Positions 51,544 to 60,266 of a stretch of 64,000 bases of DNA are shown piece by piece. Positions within the stretch are counted from its first letter, which is position 1. Each line of letters opens with the position of its first letter. A program made the position numbers and the translations under genes. The DNA comes from H2-BAC3 sp045863035 (lineage in GTDB: Bacteria > Bacteroidota > Ignavibacteria > Ignavibacteriales > Ignavibacteriaceae), in NCBI GenBank assembly GCA_045863035.1, contig BTUV01000002.1, positions 62,001-126,000 of the forward strand, read 5' to 3'. Below the pieces are notes generated by a model that was not told the DNA's origin, searched no databases, and worked only from the letters and a program-made list of their open reading frames with translations.

Positions 51544-53376
51544 ATGTGTGGTATTGTAGGGTATATAGGTCCTAAAAACTGTATTCCGGTCATTCTCGGA
51601 GGTCTCAAGCGGCTGGAATACCGCGGTTATGATTCTGCCGGTGTTGGTGTTTTACTAAACGGTGAGTCGAAAATTGTTAAAAATAAGGGCAAAGTCTCAC
51701 TCCTTGAAAAGAAACTGGAAACAGAAAAAATTGAGGCAAATATAGGGATTGGTCATACAAGGTGGGCAACCCATGGCGAACCTAATGAAATAAATGCTCA
51801 TCCCCATGCAAATAGTGATGGTTCGCTTTTTCTGATTCATAATGGAATAATCGAAAATTATCAGACATTAAAGAAGCAGCTTCGTCTGGAGGGGTTTTCT
51901 TTTAAAAGCGACACTGATTCTGAGGTTATTATTCACCTGATAGAGCGATTTTTGAATAAGGGGAATGATTTCCAGAAAGCTGTAAGGTTAGCGCTCTCTG
52001 AAGTAGATGGCACTTACGGGCTGGCAATTATCAATGCGAAAGAACCCAATAAAATTATTGCAGCGCGAAAGGGCTCACCTCTGGTTATCGGAGTCGGGGA
52101 AAAGGAGAATTACATCGCTTCTGATGTCTCTGCCCTTATAGCACATACTAAGAACATCGTCTATGTTGAAGATGGTGAAATTGTTGAGGTTTATGCTGAT
52201 AAATTTGTGGCAAAAACCATTCTGGATGAGGATATTGAGAAAGAAGTAATCGAAGTCAGCATGACGCTTGATGAGATTGATAAAGGAGGACATCCGACCT
52301 TTATGATCAAGGAGATTATGGAGCAGCCCGAATCTGTGTTTAACTCTATGCGGGGGCGCTTAATTTTTGGTGAAGGAACCTCGAAGCTGGGGGGTCTTGA
52401 TACCGTTGTAGATCGCCTGGCTGCAAGTAAACGAATTGTGATTTCCGCCTGCGGAACCTCGTGGCATGCTGCACTCGTAGGGGAATATATGTTTGAGCAA
52501 TTTCTAAGAATTCCTACAGAAGTCGAATATGCTTCAGAATTCCGTTATCGCAATCCCATCATTCAACCGGATGATACCATAATCTTTATTTCGCAGAGCG
52601 GAGAAACAGCGGACACTCTGGCTGCCTTACGTGAGGCAAAAAGAAAAAGGGCGCTTTGTCTTGGCATCTGCAACGTGGTGGGGAGTTCTGTAGCCCGGGA
52701 AAGCGATGCCGGTGTTTACATCCATGCCGGCCCTGAAATCGGAGTCGCTTCAACAAAGGCCTTTACCGGACAGTTAGTCGTCCTTGCCCTTATTACGCTC
52801 CTGGTGGCGCGTAAGAGAGATTTAAGTCTGGCAGACGGTAAAATGATCGTTGATGAGTTTAATACCATTCCAGACAAAATCCGGAAGATTCTGCTTCTGA
52901 ATGATCAGATTGAGCGGATAGCCAATGATTTCAAAAATGCGAAAAATTTCTTGTATTTGGGAAGGGGATATAACTTCCCGGTGGCTTTAGAGGGGGCACT
53001 TAAACTGAAGGAAATCTCTTATATTCATGCTGAAGGGTACCCTGCAGCCGAGATGAAACACGGTCCTATTGCTTTAGTTGACGAAAATATGCCCGTTGTC
53101 TTTATTGCCCCAAAGGATTCAACATACGATAAAATTGTCAGCAATATCGAGGAGATACGAGCCAGAAAGGGCAAGATTATTGCTATAGCAAATGAAAACG
53201 ATTCCGAAATTGATAAATTAGCCGATTATACGGTTAAAATTCCGGAAACGATTCGGATGCTCATGCCGATTCTTACGGTTATTCCTCTTCAGCTTCTGGC
53301 CTATCATGTTGCGGTAAAGAAGGGGTTAAATGTGGATCAACCAAGAAATCTGGCTAAGAGCGTCACGGTTGAATAA
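51544..53376 (+). CDS. glmS: Glutamine--fructose-6-phosphate aminotransferase (isomerising)
   Basis: 610 aa, the normal length. Makes glucosamine-6-phosphate from fructose-6-phosphate and glutamine, the entry to peptidoglycan and amino sugars of polysaccharide. The N-terminal Cys2 nucleophile (MCGIVGYIG), GHTRWATHGEP and HNGIIENY mark the glutaminase domain. Two SIS domains follow (SACGTSWHAALVGEYMFEQ; SQSGETADTLAALREAK; LGRGYNFPVALEGALKLKE), and the closing LAKSVTVE is canonical. AGAGGAA precedes the ATG. I see no glmS ribozyme in the 184 bp upstream. Confidence 0.97.
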   Translation: MCGIVGYIGPKNCIPVILGGLKRLEYRGYDSAGVGVLLNGESKIVKNKGKVSLLEKKLETEKIEANIGIGHTRWATHGEPNEINAHPHANSDGSLFLIHNGIIENYQTLKKQLRLEGFSFKSDTDSEVIIHLIERFLNKGNDFQKAVRLALSEVDGTYGLAIINAKEPNKIIAARKGSPLVIGVGEKENYIASDVSALIAHTKNIVYVEDGEIVEVYADKFVAKTILDEDIEKEVIEVSMTLDEIDKGGHPTFMIKEIMEQPESVFNSMRGRLIFGEGTSKLGGLDTVVDRLAASKRIVISACGTSWHAALVGEYMFEQFLRIPTEVEYASEFRYRNPIIQPDDTIIFISQSGETADTLAALREAKRKRALCLGICNVVGSSVARESDAGVYIHAGPEIGVASTKAFTGQLVVLALITLLVARKRDLSLADGKMIVDEFNTIPDKIRKILLLNDQIERIANDFKNAKNFLYLGRGYNFPVALEGALKLKEISYIHAEGYPAAEMKHGPIALVDENMPVVFIAPKDSTYDKIVSNIEEIRARKGKIIAIANENDSEIDKLADYTVKIPETIRMLMPILTVIPLQLLAYHVAVKKGLNVDQPRNLAKSVTVE

Positions 53377-53396
53377 TCACAAATTACAGGTATTTT

Positions 53397-54713
53397 ATGA
53401 AATCCCGTGTCATCATTATGGGAGCCGCAGGTCGCGATTTCCATGATTTTAATGTGTTCTTTAGAAATAATCCAAAATATGAAGTTGTAGCTTTTACGGC
53501 TACTCAAATTCCTAATATTGAAGGGAGAGTTTATCCTCCTGAGTTAGCCGGAGCCGATTACCCTAAGGGCATCCCGATTTACGAAGAAAAGGACCTCCAT
53601 AATCTGATAGTAGAACATAAAGTTGACCAGGTAGTGTTTGCTTATTCGGATGTCAGGTTTGAGTATGTTATGAATATTGCATCCATGGTCAACGCTTATG
53701 GTGCTTCTTTCCGGCTGCTCGGCTCGGATGAAACGATGGTTAAAAGCACAAAACCCGTTATTTCAATAATTGCAGTGAGAACCGGCTCAGGCAAATCACA
53801 GACCTCTCGTAAAATCGTAAACTTACTAAGGGCTGCCGGTAAAAAAGTAGTTGCAATCCGTCACCCCATGCCGTATGGCGATCTGGTTAAACAGAAAGTG
53901 CAGCGGTTTGCCACGTATGAAGACCTCAAGAAACATGAATGCACCATTGAGGAAATTGAAGAATATGAACCTCACGTTGCTGCCGGAGGTGTTATATACG
54001 CTGGTGTTGACTATGAAGCAATTCTTCGCGAAGCTGAAAAGGAAGCGGATATCATTATCTGGGATGGCGGGAATAATGACATTCCTTTTTACAAATCTGA
54101 TCTCACGATTACTGTTGCAGACCCCCACAGACCAGGCAATGAATTGAATTACTATCCGGGTAATACTTCAGTACGGATGGCAGACGTTGTTGTAATAAAC
54201 AAAGTTGAATCAGCCGAACCTAAAGCAGTCATGCAGGTTAGAAATAATGTCCGCTTACTCAATCCAAAAGCCATTATTGTTGACGGAGCATCACCTATAA
54301 AAGTGACTGACCCATCGGTAATAAAAGGGAAAAGAGTACTTGTAGTCGAAGACGGACCAACGCTGACCCATGGTGAAATGGAATACGGCGCCGGGACAAT
54401 AGCTGCATGGAACTACGGAGCAGCAGAGATAATCGATCCGCGTCCGTTTACTGTTGGTACTATTACAGATACGTTTAAGAAATATCCCAAAATCGGAAAA
54501 CTTCTTCCGGCAATGGGTTATGGCGAGCAGCAGGTTGCAGATTTAGAAAAAACAATCAACGCCACCGACTGTGATGCAGTTATCATCGGAACGCCGATTG
54601 ACCTTGCCAGGATTCTTAAAATAAACAAACCTTCATCGCGTGTATTTTACGATCTGCAGGAAATTGGGGACCTGACACTTGAAAAAATACTGACTGAAAA
54701 AGGTTTCCTCTAA
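53397..54713 (+). CDS. Cyclic 2,3-diphosphoglycerate synthetase-like P-loop GTPase
   Basis: 438 aa. An N-terminal Rossmann-like domain (VIIMGAAGRDFHDFNVFFRN) is followed by a P-loop domain with AVRTGSGKSQTSRK (about residues 124-138), DIIIWDGGNNDIPF and VVINKVESAE, and a C-terminal part with VEDGPTLTHGEMEYGAGT. This matches the predicted GTPase family related to archaeal cyclic 2,3-diphosphoglycerate synthetase. Bacterial members are widespread but their reaction is not established, so I do not claim that this cell makes that compound. It follows glmS by 20 bp and is closed by a strong terminator. Confidence 0.83.
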   Translation: MKSRVIIMGAAGRDFHDFNVFFRNNPKYEVVAFTATQIPNIEGRVYPPELAGADYPKGIPIYEEKDLHNLIVEHKVDQVVFAYSDVRFEYVMNIASMVNAYGASFRLLGSDETMVKSTKPVISIIAVRTGSGKSQTSRKIVNLLRAAGKKVVAIRHPMPYGDLVKQKVQRFATYEDLKKHECTIEEIEEYEPHVAAGGVIYAGVDYEAILREAEKEADIIIWDGGNNDIPFYKSDLTITVADPHRPGNELNYYPGNTSVRMADVVVINKVESAEPKAVMQVRNNVRLLNPKAIIVDGASPIKVTDPSVIKGKRVLVVEDGPTLTHGEMEYGAGTIAAWNYGAAEIIDPRPFTVGTITDTFKKYPKIGKLLPAMGYGEQQVADLEKTINATDCDAVIIGTPIDLARILKINKPSSRVFYDLQEIGDLTLEKILTEKGFL

Positions 54714-54734
54714 AAACCATACTGTTAAATCTTC

Positions 54735-54774
54735 AAAAAAGCCGGTGTGCTTCATTGCTCCACCGGCTTTTTTA
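54735..54774 (+). terminator. Intrinsic terminator after the glmS operon
   Basis: AAAAAAGCCGGTG (to 54747) pairs with CACCGGCTTTTTT (from 54761) around a 13-nt loop; the T-tract TTTTTTATTT follows. Stem and T-tract are strong, and the position 22 bp after the stop codon is typical. Confidence 0.9.
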
Positions 54775-54797
54775 TTTGTCTTGAGCGACAGCAGATA
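54764..54797. repeat. 34-bp direct repeat, copy 1 (other copy at 55363-55396)
   Basis: The 34 bases from CGGC at 54764 to GATA at 54797 recur identically at 55363-55396. In copy 2 they encode the C-terminal end (SAVAQDK and stop) of the minus-strand membrane protein gene. In copy 1 the same minus-strand reading gives AEVRKVSAVAQDK then stop, with a TAA just upstream, so copy 1 is a gene fragment. Next to it, 54802-54815 is the exact reverse complement of 55349-55362. Direct and inverted copies side by side indicate a local rearrangement. Confidence 0.8.
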
Positions 54798-55010
54798 CTT
54801 TCCTGACTTCTGCCAATTAGTATTACACATTTAATACTCAGAAATGATTTAATAGTCATAGATATTGGGGTGTTTGAGAATGTATGCTGGAAATTTGCCC
54901 GGTTGCGGTAAACTCAATAATAATCTTCTAAATCTCCTTACTTGTAATTGCTATACTTCTGAGATGAACGATGAAGAATTAAGAATTAAAAATTAAAAAT
55001 TAAGAATGAG

Positions 55011-55148
55011 CAATGAACAATTCCGAAGCCCCCTCTTTCCTTACAGTGTATGATTTAACTGAATATATTCTCTTGCAGAATTTAAATTTGTGTTTGCCGG
55101 GTTCTGTATTGGAAAGAGGGGGCTTAAAAAATTATATATTGTTCATTG
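55011..55148. repeat. MITE-like element with two nested perfect inverted repeats
   Basis: AAGCCCCCTCTTTCC (55026-55040) is the exact reverse complement of 55111-55125, and the outer CAATGAACAAT (55011-55021) is the exact reverse complement of 55138-55148. The 70-bp centre has no coding potential. An AT-rich run of AATTAAAAATTAA-type units (54977-55006) borders the left end. The whole would fold into a long cruciform or RNA stem. No transposase is present; target-site duplications are not obvious. Confidence 0.65.
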
Positions 55149-55290
55149 TAAATTAGAAGCGGGGGTTTTGCTACTGTAGCATTGCCATTGTATCTTGAAT
55201 TTCCTTTTTCCAAATTGTATCGTCTGCAACAAGGGTCTGACTCAATTTATTTTTTTCTATAATTTTTCACTAAAATTAGTATGACAAATT

Positions 55291-55383
55291 ATGAAAAAAT
55301 CTGTGTTTTTAGAACGTATTGGAAGATTTTTACGATTTGGTCAGATTTTGGCAGAAGTCAGGCGGCTTTTTTATTTGTCTTGA
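55291..55383 (+). other. Possible 30-codon open frame or gene remnant ending in the repeat scar
   Basis: ATG at 55291 opens a frame MKKSVFLERIGRFLRFGQIL, then AEVRR, running into repeat copy 2 and ending at TGA 55381. No ribosome site is visible. The AEVR part is shared, in inverted orientation, with the fragment at 54764-54815, so this looks like the surviving 5' part of a gene whose 3' part was displaced by inversion. It may not be expressed. Confidence 0.3.
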
Positions 55384-56390
55384 GCGACAGCAGATATTTT
55401 TGCAATAGTGATCAAAGTTCTGAAAAAGATAACCGGTCTTTTATATAACGGTTTATTCCTGGTTTCATTATAGGCAAATGAAAAATAGATTTTCATTTCG
55501 AGAACATCTTCCTTTTCAATCAAATCAGGAGTCCTATCGGTATTCTTAGTCATTTTCCGGTGAATGTACCTGGTATATAGTGCCCTGATGAAGAAAAGTA
55601 ATAAAAGCGCAAACAAATAGCGGATAAGAATGAGTGAGATTATCACAAAGGAGTTTTCACTGTTAATACTATACGAAATAATCCCAAGTGAAATCAGTAT
55701 AAATACAGGTGCAATCCATTTAAGTCTCTTCCCGGATTTTGACGTTATCAGATTATTATTCAACCTGAAAACCTCTAACCGATCTGATAAATCAGCGGCT
55801 GTTTCATTGCTTAATTCCCCGCGAGACATTCTATAAATAAGAACTCCGGCGATTACTCCTGCTGTCAGGTAAGCCGTGAGATAAAAGGTGATTAGCGTAA
55901 AGGAAAAATCAGAGTAAGCTATTGTGCCATCAGCGCCAAGCTCCTTCAGTACATTTCGCATAAAGATATTTATCGCATCATAGAGAAACATACCATAAAA
56001 TAGCCATAACGTGACCAGCCGTTGTAAAGCTGAGAGCATCATGGCAGTGATGCTGAATATCATCAATCTGATAAGAGTATTCTTTTTTTGACTGAGTACG
56101 ATGCCTGCTATAAAACTTTGCGCAAGAACGGCAAAGTGTGAATTAAAAGACGCGAAAGGATTTATTACTGCTTTGACAGCTGAAACTCTGACACCGGCCA
56201 TAATCAGCTTTAACCTCCCGGCAGCAGTTTCTGCAATCATTTGCAATAGTACTATTGAAAAGCCGGTTAAATATATTCCTTTTAGCGGGATATTTAAGGC
56301 ATGTAAAAATGCACCTGCAAAACTTTCATTCGCGGCCCAGAGTATAGTGAAAGTATCTGATAAGCTGCGTTTTATCTGACTATTTGGCAC
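55371..56390 (-). CDS. Polytopic membrane protein of unknown function
   Basis: About 339 aa from GTG 56390, just inside the end of the methyltransferase gene; the frame is open further upstream to 56507 but that part overlaps the methyltransferase in another frame. GTG 56396 is equally possible. I count about eight hydrophobic segments, among them LTGFSIVLLQMIAETAAG, SHFAVLAQSFIAGIVLS, LITFYLTAYLTAGVIAGVLI and WIAPVFILISLGIISYSI, with a charged central loop (SRGELSNETAADLSDRLEV) and a basic tail. I do not recognise the family. It overlaps the methyltransferase gene, so a joint role is likely. Confidence 0.65.
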   Translation of the reverse strand: MPNSQIKRSLSDTFTILWAANESFAGAFLHALNIPLKGIYLTGFSIVLLQMIAETAAGRLKLIMAGVRVSAVKAVINPFASFNSHFAVLAQSFIAGIVLSQKKNTLIRLMIFSITAMMLSALQRLVTLWLFYGMFLYDAINIFMRNVLKELGADGTIAYSDFSFTLITFYLTAYLTAGVIAGVLIYRMSRGELSNETAADLSDRLEVFRLNNNLITSKSGKRLKWIAPVFILISLGIISYSINSENSFVIISLILIRYLFALLLLFFIRALYTRYIHRKMTKNTDRTPDLIEKEDVLEMKIYFSFAYNETRNKPLYKRPVIFFRTLITIAKISAVAQDK

Positions 56391-57069
56391 AGGCACCGAA
56401 TAGTATATATCGAGAACCTGAAGGGAAAACGGGGGATAGTATTTTATCAAAATACCCGGCTGCAAACCGGAGATCCTCTGATGGTGCCAGAGCTCCGATA
56501 ATACCATGAGTTCTGAATGTGTTTTCTGAAAACCGGTTGAAGATCAGCTCTCTCTCTTTATAATCAAGATAGCACCAGTAATGTGCCCATGGAATAAATT
56601 TTTTTCTAAGGAATTGATGCAGTTTTGTGGATAACAGGTTTTCGGCGAATAAAAGAACGCCGCCGGGTTTTAAAACACGATGTATTTCACTGATAGCTAT
56701 CATCTGATTTTCTCTTGTGCGCAATGCTCCTAATACTGATTTGAACCCGACAATATCAAATGTATTATCTTCATAAGGAATCTGAAGTATATTTGCTTTA
56801 GAATAGGTAATCTTTTCTGCTACTTTATATTCCTCGTGCAAGCGGTAGGCCCTTTCGGTAACTCCTTCAAGGTCTGTTGCAGTTACAGAATGACCGTACA
56901 GAGCAAAGAGCAAAGTAAGTCCGCCATGTTTTTCCCCGAGGGTCAGCACTTTTTTTGTATCCGGCGTATTAAGCCATGGTTCCCAAAATCCGATTGACTC
57001 TGCCCAATTGGTTCTGTCCCACTCGAATATGTCTTTCACTAATTTTGTATTTAAAGATATTTTAGTCAA
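56380..57069 (-). CDS. Class I SAM-dependent methyltransferase
   Basis: 229 aa. Motif I is VLTLGEKHGGLTLLFALYG (about residues 40-58), the acidic end of strand 2 is VTATDLEG, motif II/III follow as DIVGFKSVLGAL and VLKPGGVLLFAENLL. The motif I glycines are spaced as GEKHGG, a slight variant of the usual GxGxG. The C-terminal half (LRKKFIPWAHYWCYLDYKE) may bind the substrate, possibly a lipid or small molecule. It overlaps the upstream ABC-2 permease gene by 8 bp and the downstream membrane protein gene, so it belongs to the exporter operon. Substrate unknown. Confidence 0.85.
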   Translation of the reverse strand: MTKISLNTKLVKDIFEWDRTNWAESIGFWEPWLNTPDTKKVLTLGEKHGGLTLLFALYGHSVTATDLEGVTERAYRLHEEYKVAEKITYSKANILQIPYEDNTFDIVGFKSVLGALRTRENQMIAISEIHRVLKPGGVLLFAENLLSTKLHQFLRKKFIPWAHYWCYLDYKERELIFNRFSENTFRTHGIIGALAPSEDLRFAAGYFDKILSPVFPSGSRYILFGACAK

Positions 57070-58195
57070 GTTTTTTCCTGAATCTGATAGCGCTTGCCAG
57101 AAGAATTAAAACACCCATGAGCAGCATAATAAGTGCTTCGTCCCATAATTCTATAAATCCGTTTCCTTGCAGAATCACACCTCGGATAACTTTAAAAAAA
57201 TACGTAAGCGGTATAAAATAACTTACTATCTGAACAAAAATGGGTGCATTATCTAATGGAAAAGCGAACCCTGAAAGATATACCATTGGAAGCAATACTG
57301 CAAATATTGCAATCATCATTGCCTGTTGCTGGGTCTTGCTGACAGTCGAAACGAATAGCCCTAACCCCAAGGTGGATAGGATATAAAAAAAAGATGAAAT
57401 TAACAGAAAAACAAGGCTCCCTTTAAACGGTATGCCAAAAACAATCCACATGGCAGCCAGACCAATCAAAGCAGCGGCATAAGCGAGTATGATAAAGGGG
57501 ATGAGTTTACCTAAAATCAACTGATATGGTTTAATCGGAGTCACTATTATCTGTTCATAAGTGCCAATTTCTTTCTCTTTGACTATTGCAAGAGCAGTCA
57601 GAATAAGAGTAATTATACTCAGAAGCAGACCTACAATGCTTGGTACCATGTAAACACGGGTAAGGAGGAGAGGATTAAACCAAACCCGGGGTTCCGCAAT
57701 AATGGTCCCGATTTTAGGGGGGCTTATCCCTGATTTTTCGAATAAACTGACTGTATATTTTTGACTATATAAAGAAAGAAATTTACTGATATATCCAGTC
57801 GCAATTGAGGCAGCATTTCCGTCAGAACCGTTCACTATTAACTGTAAGAAGGCAGTTTCTTTTCGTGCGAGATTCCTTTCATAATTTTCGGGTATTACCA
57901 CAGTGACAAGTATTTTCCCTGATTGCATACTTTCCTCCAGCTCCGTGTAGCTGCCCAGGTATTTTTCAATCCTGAAGATTTCACCTGCTTCAAGTTCTTT
58001 CACTAATTCGCGGCTTTGCCGGCTGTTATCCTGATCAAAAATTGCAAGACGAATGAATTTCAGGTCTAACGTTGCCGCATATCCGAGAAATATCAACTGA
58101 ACCACCGGCGCAATCAAAATGATACCAAACATTTTGGGGTCACGCCTGAATTGCTGAAACTCCTTAACAATAATTGCAAATATGGTTCTAATCAC
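57062..58195 (-). CDS. ABC-2 type transporter permease (YbhR/YhhJ-like)
   Basis: 377 aa. One N-terminal helix, a large extracytoplasmic domain of about 140 residues (LAIFDQDNSRQSRELVKELE to GTIIAEPRVWFNP), then five C-terminal helices. The conserved ABC-2 loop ALAIVKEKEIGTYEQIIVTP and the segment LSGFAFPLDNAP are visible. It pairs with the similar permease gene immediately upstream to form the membrane channel of an efflux ABC system; substrates of YbhFSR relatives are cationic drugs or lipids, but this is not established here. Confidence 0.93.
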   Translation of the reverse strand: MIRTIFAIIVKEFQQFRRDPKMFGIILIAPVVQLIFLGYAATLDLKFIRLAIFDQDNSRQSRELVKELEAGEIFRIEKYLGSYTELEESMQSGKILVTVVIPENYERNLARKETAFLQLIVNGSDGNAASIATGYISKFLSLYSQKYTVSLFEKSGISPPKIGTIIAEPRVWFNPLLLTRVYMVPSIVGLLLSIITLILTALAIVKEKEIGTYEQIIVTPIKPYQLILGKLIPFIILAYAAALIGLAAMWIVFGIPFKGSLVFLLISSFFYILSTLGLGLFVSTVSKTQQQAMMIAIFAVLLPMVYLSGFAFPLDNAPIFVQIVSYFIPLTYFFKVIRGVILQGNGFIELWDEALIMLLMGVLILLASAIRFRKKLD

Positions 58196-59334
58196 TGTTG
58201 CATGGCTTTCTTTTTTGTAGCGATATTTGCAAGAGTCAGAAAAACTATCATATAAGCAATCAGAGAAAGCAACTGCTCCCAGAATGTCTCAACTTCGGCA
58301 CCGCGAAGTATTATTGCTCTGAGCGTGATGATGTAGTATTTAGCCGGAGTTATATAACTGAGTACTTGAACTGCAATGGGAGTACTCTCTAATGGGAAAA
58401 TAAAACCGCTCAAAAGAACCGCAGGCAGCATTGATGCAAATGTGGCGATTGAAAAGGCGACCTGCTGTGAGTCTGAAATAACAGAAACAAAAATGCCAAG
58501 TGAGGTTGATGCAGATATAAAAAGAATAGTAGAAATAAAAAGTAAAAAGTAACTTCCCTTAACTTCAACTGAAAAAAGTACAAAACCTGCAAGGAGAATG
58601 AAGATACCGCTTAGAAGGGAAAGAAAAATATATGGTATGGTTTTTCCTATTAGCAGTTCATACGAAAGAACCGGAGAGACATCAAGCTGCTCTATAGTAC
58701 CGCGCTCCTTTTCTCTTACTATAGAGAGGGCCACAGTAATAACGCAGATCATAATCAAGATCATTGCCATAAGACCGGGAATCAGAAATTTTGTTGATTT
58801 AAGTTCAGGGTTATACCAGAAGACTGGTCTGAAATCAATTGGCTGATAAGCAGATATTCCTTTTGCTTCAAGAATTTCACTTCTGAGGCGATTAGAATAA
58901 CTTGCAGTAAATGTGGTCAGATAATTCTGAATAATTCCGGCTGAATTACCATCGGTTCCGTTAATGATATATTGCAGTTGTGCCTTTCCTCCTTTGTAAT
59001 AATTTTGTGAGAAGTTTTCAGGAATAACAACCACACACTTTGCCTGATTATTATTGATAACCGAGAAAATTTCTTCATCTGAATTAATTTGAACCGATTC
59101 ATAAAAATAACCTGATGCAGTTAGTCCGGAGAGAAGTTCACGGCTCAGCTCTGATTTGTCATTATCAAAAATGCCGATGGGAACCTTATCCACGTCAAAG
59201 TTAACAGCATAGCCGAACATAAGCAGCAGAAAAACCGGAAAGAAGGTTAGCACCGCCAGCATTCGTACGTCTCTGAAGAGATGACGAAATTCCTTGACGA
59301 TGATTATTTTGATTCTGTTTAATGAACGGTTCAC
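58192..59334 (-). CDS. ABC-2 type transporter permease (YbhS-like)
   Basis: 380 aa with the same layout as the following permease: N-terminal helix (KEFRHLFRDVRMLAVLTFFP), extracytoplasmic domain (PIGIFDNDKSELSRELLSGL), five C-terminal helices. The ABC-2 motif is LSIVREKERGTIEQLDVSPV and the late loop is LSGFIFPLESTP. Four-base ATGA overlaps join it to both the ATPase gene before it and the permease after it, showing tight co-translation. Confidence 0.93.
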   Translation of the reverse strand: MNRSLNRIKIIIVKEFRHLFRDVRMLAVLTFFPVFLLLMFGYAVNFDVDKVPIGIFDNDKSELSRELLSGLTASGYFYESVQINSDEEIFSVINNNQAKCVVVIPENFSQNYYKGGKAQLQYIINGTDGNSAGIIQNYLTTFTASYSNRLRSEILEAKGISAYQPIDFRPVFWYNPELKSTKFLIPGLMAMILIMICVITVALSIVREKERGTIEQLDVSPVLSYELLIGKTIPYIFLSLLSGIFILLAGFVLFSVEVKGSYFLLFISTILFISASTSLGIFVSVISDSQQVAFSIATFASMLPAVLLSGFIFPLESTPIAVQVLSYITPAKYYIITLRAIILRGAEVETFWEQLLSLIAYMIVFLTLANIATKKKAMQQ

Positions 59335-60266
59335 TGCTTATGCTCCAGCAGATAGATAAATACATCCTCAAGTGTCGGAGGCACAGTTTTAATCTGTTTT
59401 ACGGTTATCAAATTGTTGCTTAACAAATCCGAAAAATATACTTCCGCATTTTCTCTAAGAGAGGTAATGATATGCAGAGTATTTCCGAAAACTGAAATAT
59501 CCTGCACGTTTGCATCTGACTCAAGTAATACCAAAGTTGAAATAAGGTTGTCGGTTTCGATTGAGAGGATAGGGAATTTGAGATGATCGGTTTTTAAGGA
59601 TTTGGGTGAGCCCTGTGCAATGATTTTTCCGGCATCAAGCAGGATAATGTTATGACAGTACTCAGCTTCTTCAAGATAGTGAGTAGTTACAAATATGGTT
59701 ATACCTTTATCACTTAGTTCATGGATGAGATCCCAAAATCCTCTCCGGGCTATAGGGTCAACTCCGCTCGTTGGCTCATCAAGAAATACAATACCCGGGT
59801 TATGAAGAACGGCTGTTGCAAGTGCAAGTCGCTGTTTAATGCCGCCGGGCAGCGAGCCGGTCAGCCGATCCTCATTGCCCTCAAGGTGCGCAATTCTTAC
59901 TGCATTTGATAAGCGGTCTTGCAGCATTTTTTCATCCAGACCATAAACTCTCCCGAAAAAGGTGATATTTTCTCTAACCGTAAGGTCATTATATAAAGAA
60001 AATTTTTGGGACATATATCCGATAGATGACTTTACTTTATCTGGCTGCTTATTGATTGAATAACCGGCGACTAAGGCATCTCCCGAAGTTGGATTCAGAA
60101 GTCCGGTAAGCATTTTTATAGTCGTTGATTTTCCTGCTCCATTTGCTCCAAGGAATCCGAAGATAGACCCTTGTGCAACAGAAAAAGAGATTTTATCTAC
60201 TGATACAAAATCACCAAACCTTTTCGTAAGATTCATAACTTCAATAGCGTTAGTATTATTTGGCAT
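59331..60266 (-). CDS. ABC transporter ATP-binding protein (second ATPase of the exporter)
   Basis: 311 aa from ATG 60266, which overlaps the end of the first ATPase gene; a frame open to 60302 would lie deeper inside that gene. Walker A is GANGAGKST, Q-loop region IGYMSQKFSLYNDLTV, the signature is LPGGIKQRLALA (Pro in place of the usual Ser), Walker B IVFLDEP with SGVDPIARRGFW. The C-terminal extension ends in LEDVFIYLLEHK, as in drug-exporting DrrA/YbhF proteins. The two ATPases are separate genes here, whereas E. coli YbhF carries both domains in one chain. Confidence 0.94.
   Translation of the reverse strand: MPNNTNAIEVMNLTKRFGDFVSVDKISFSVAQGSIFGFLGANGAGKSTTIKMLTGLLNPTSGDALVAGYSINKQPDKVKSSIGYMSQKFSLYNDLTVRENITFFGRVYGLDEKMLQDRLSNAVRIAHLEGNEDRLTGSLPGGIKQRLALATAVLHNPGIVFLDEPTSGVDPIARRGFWDLIHELSDKGITIFVTTHYLEEAEYCHNIILLDAGKIIAQGSPKSLKTDHLKFPILSIETDNLISTLVLLESDANVQDISVFGNTLHIITSLRENAEVYFSDLLSNNLITVKQIKTVPPTLEDVFIYLLEHKQ

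Noticed and set aside
54977..55006. CRISPR-like or tandem repeat array
   Set aside because: Only short AT-rich units with no spacers and no cas genes; simple low-complexity sequence.
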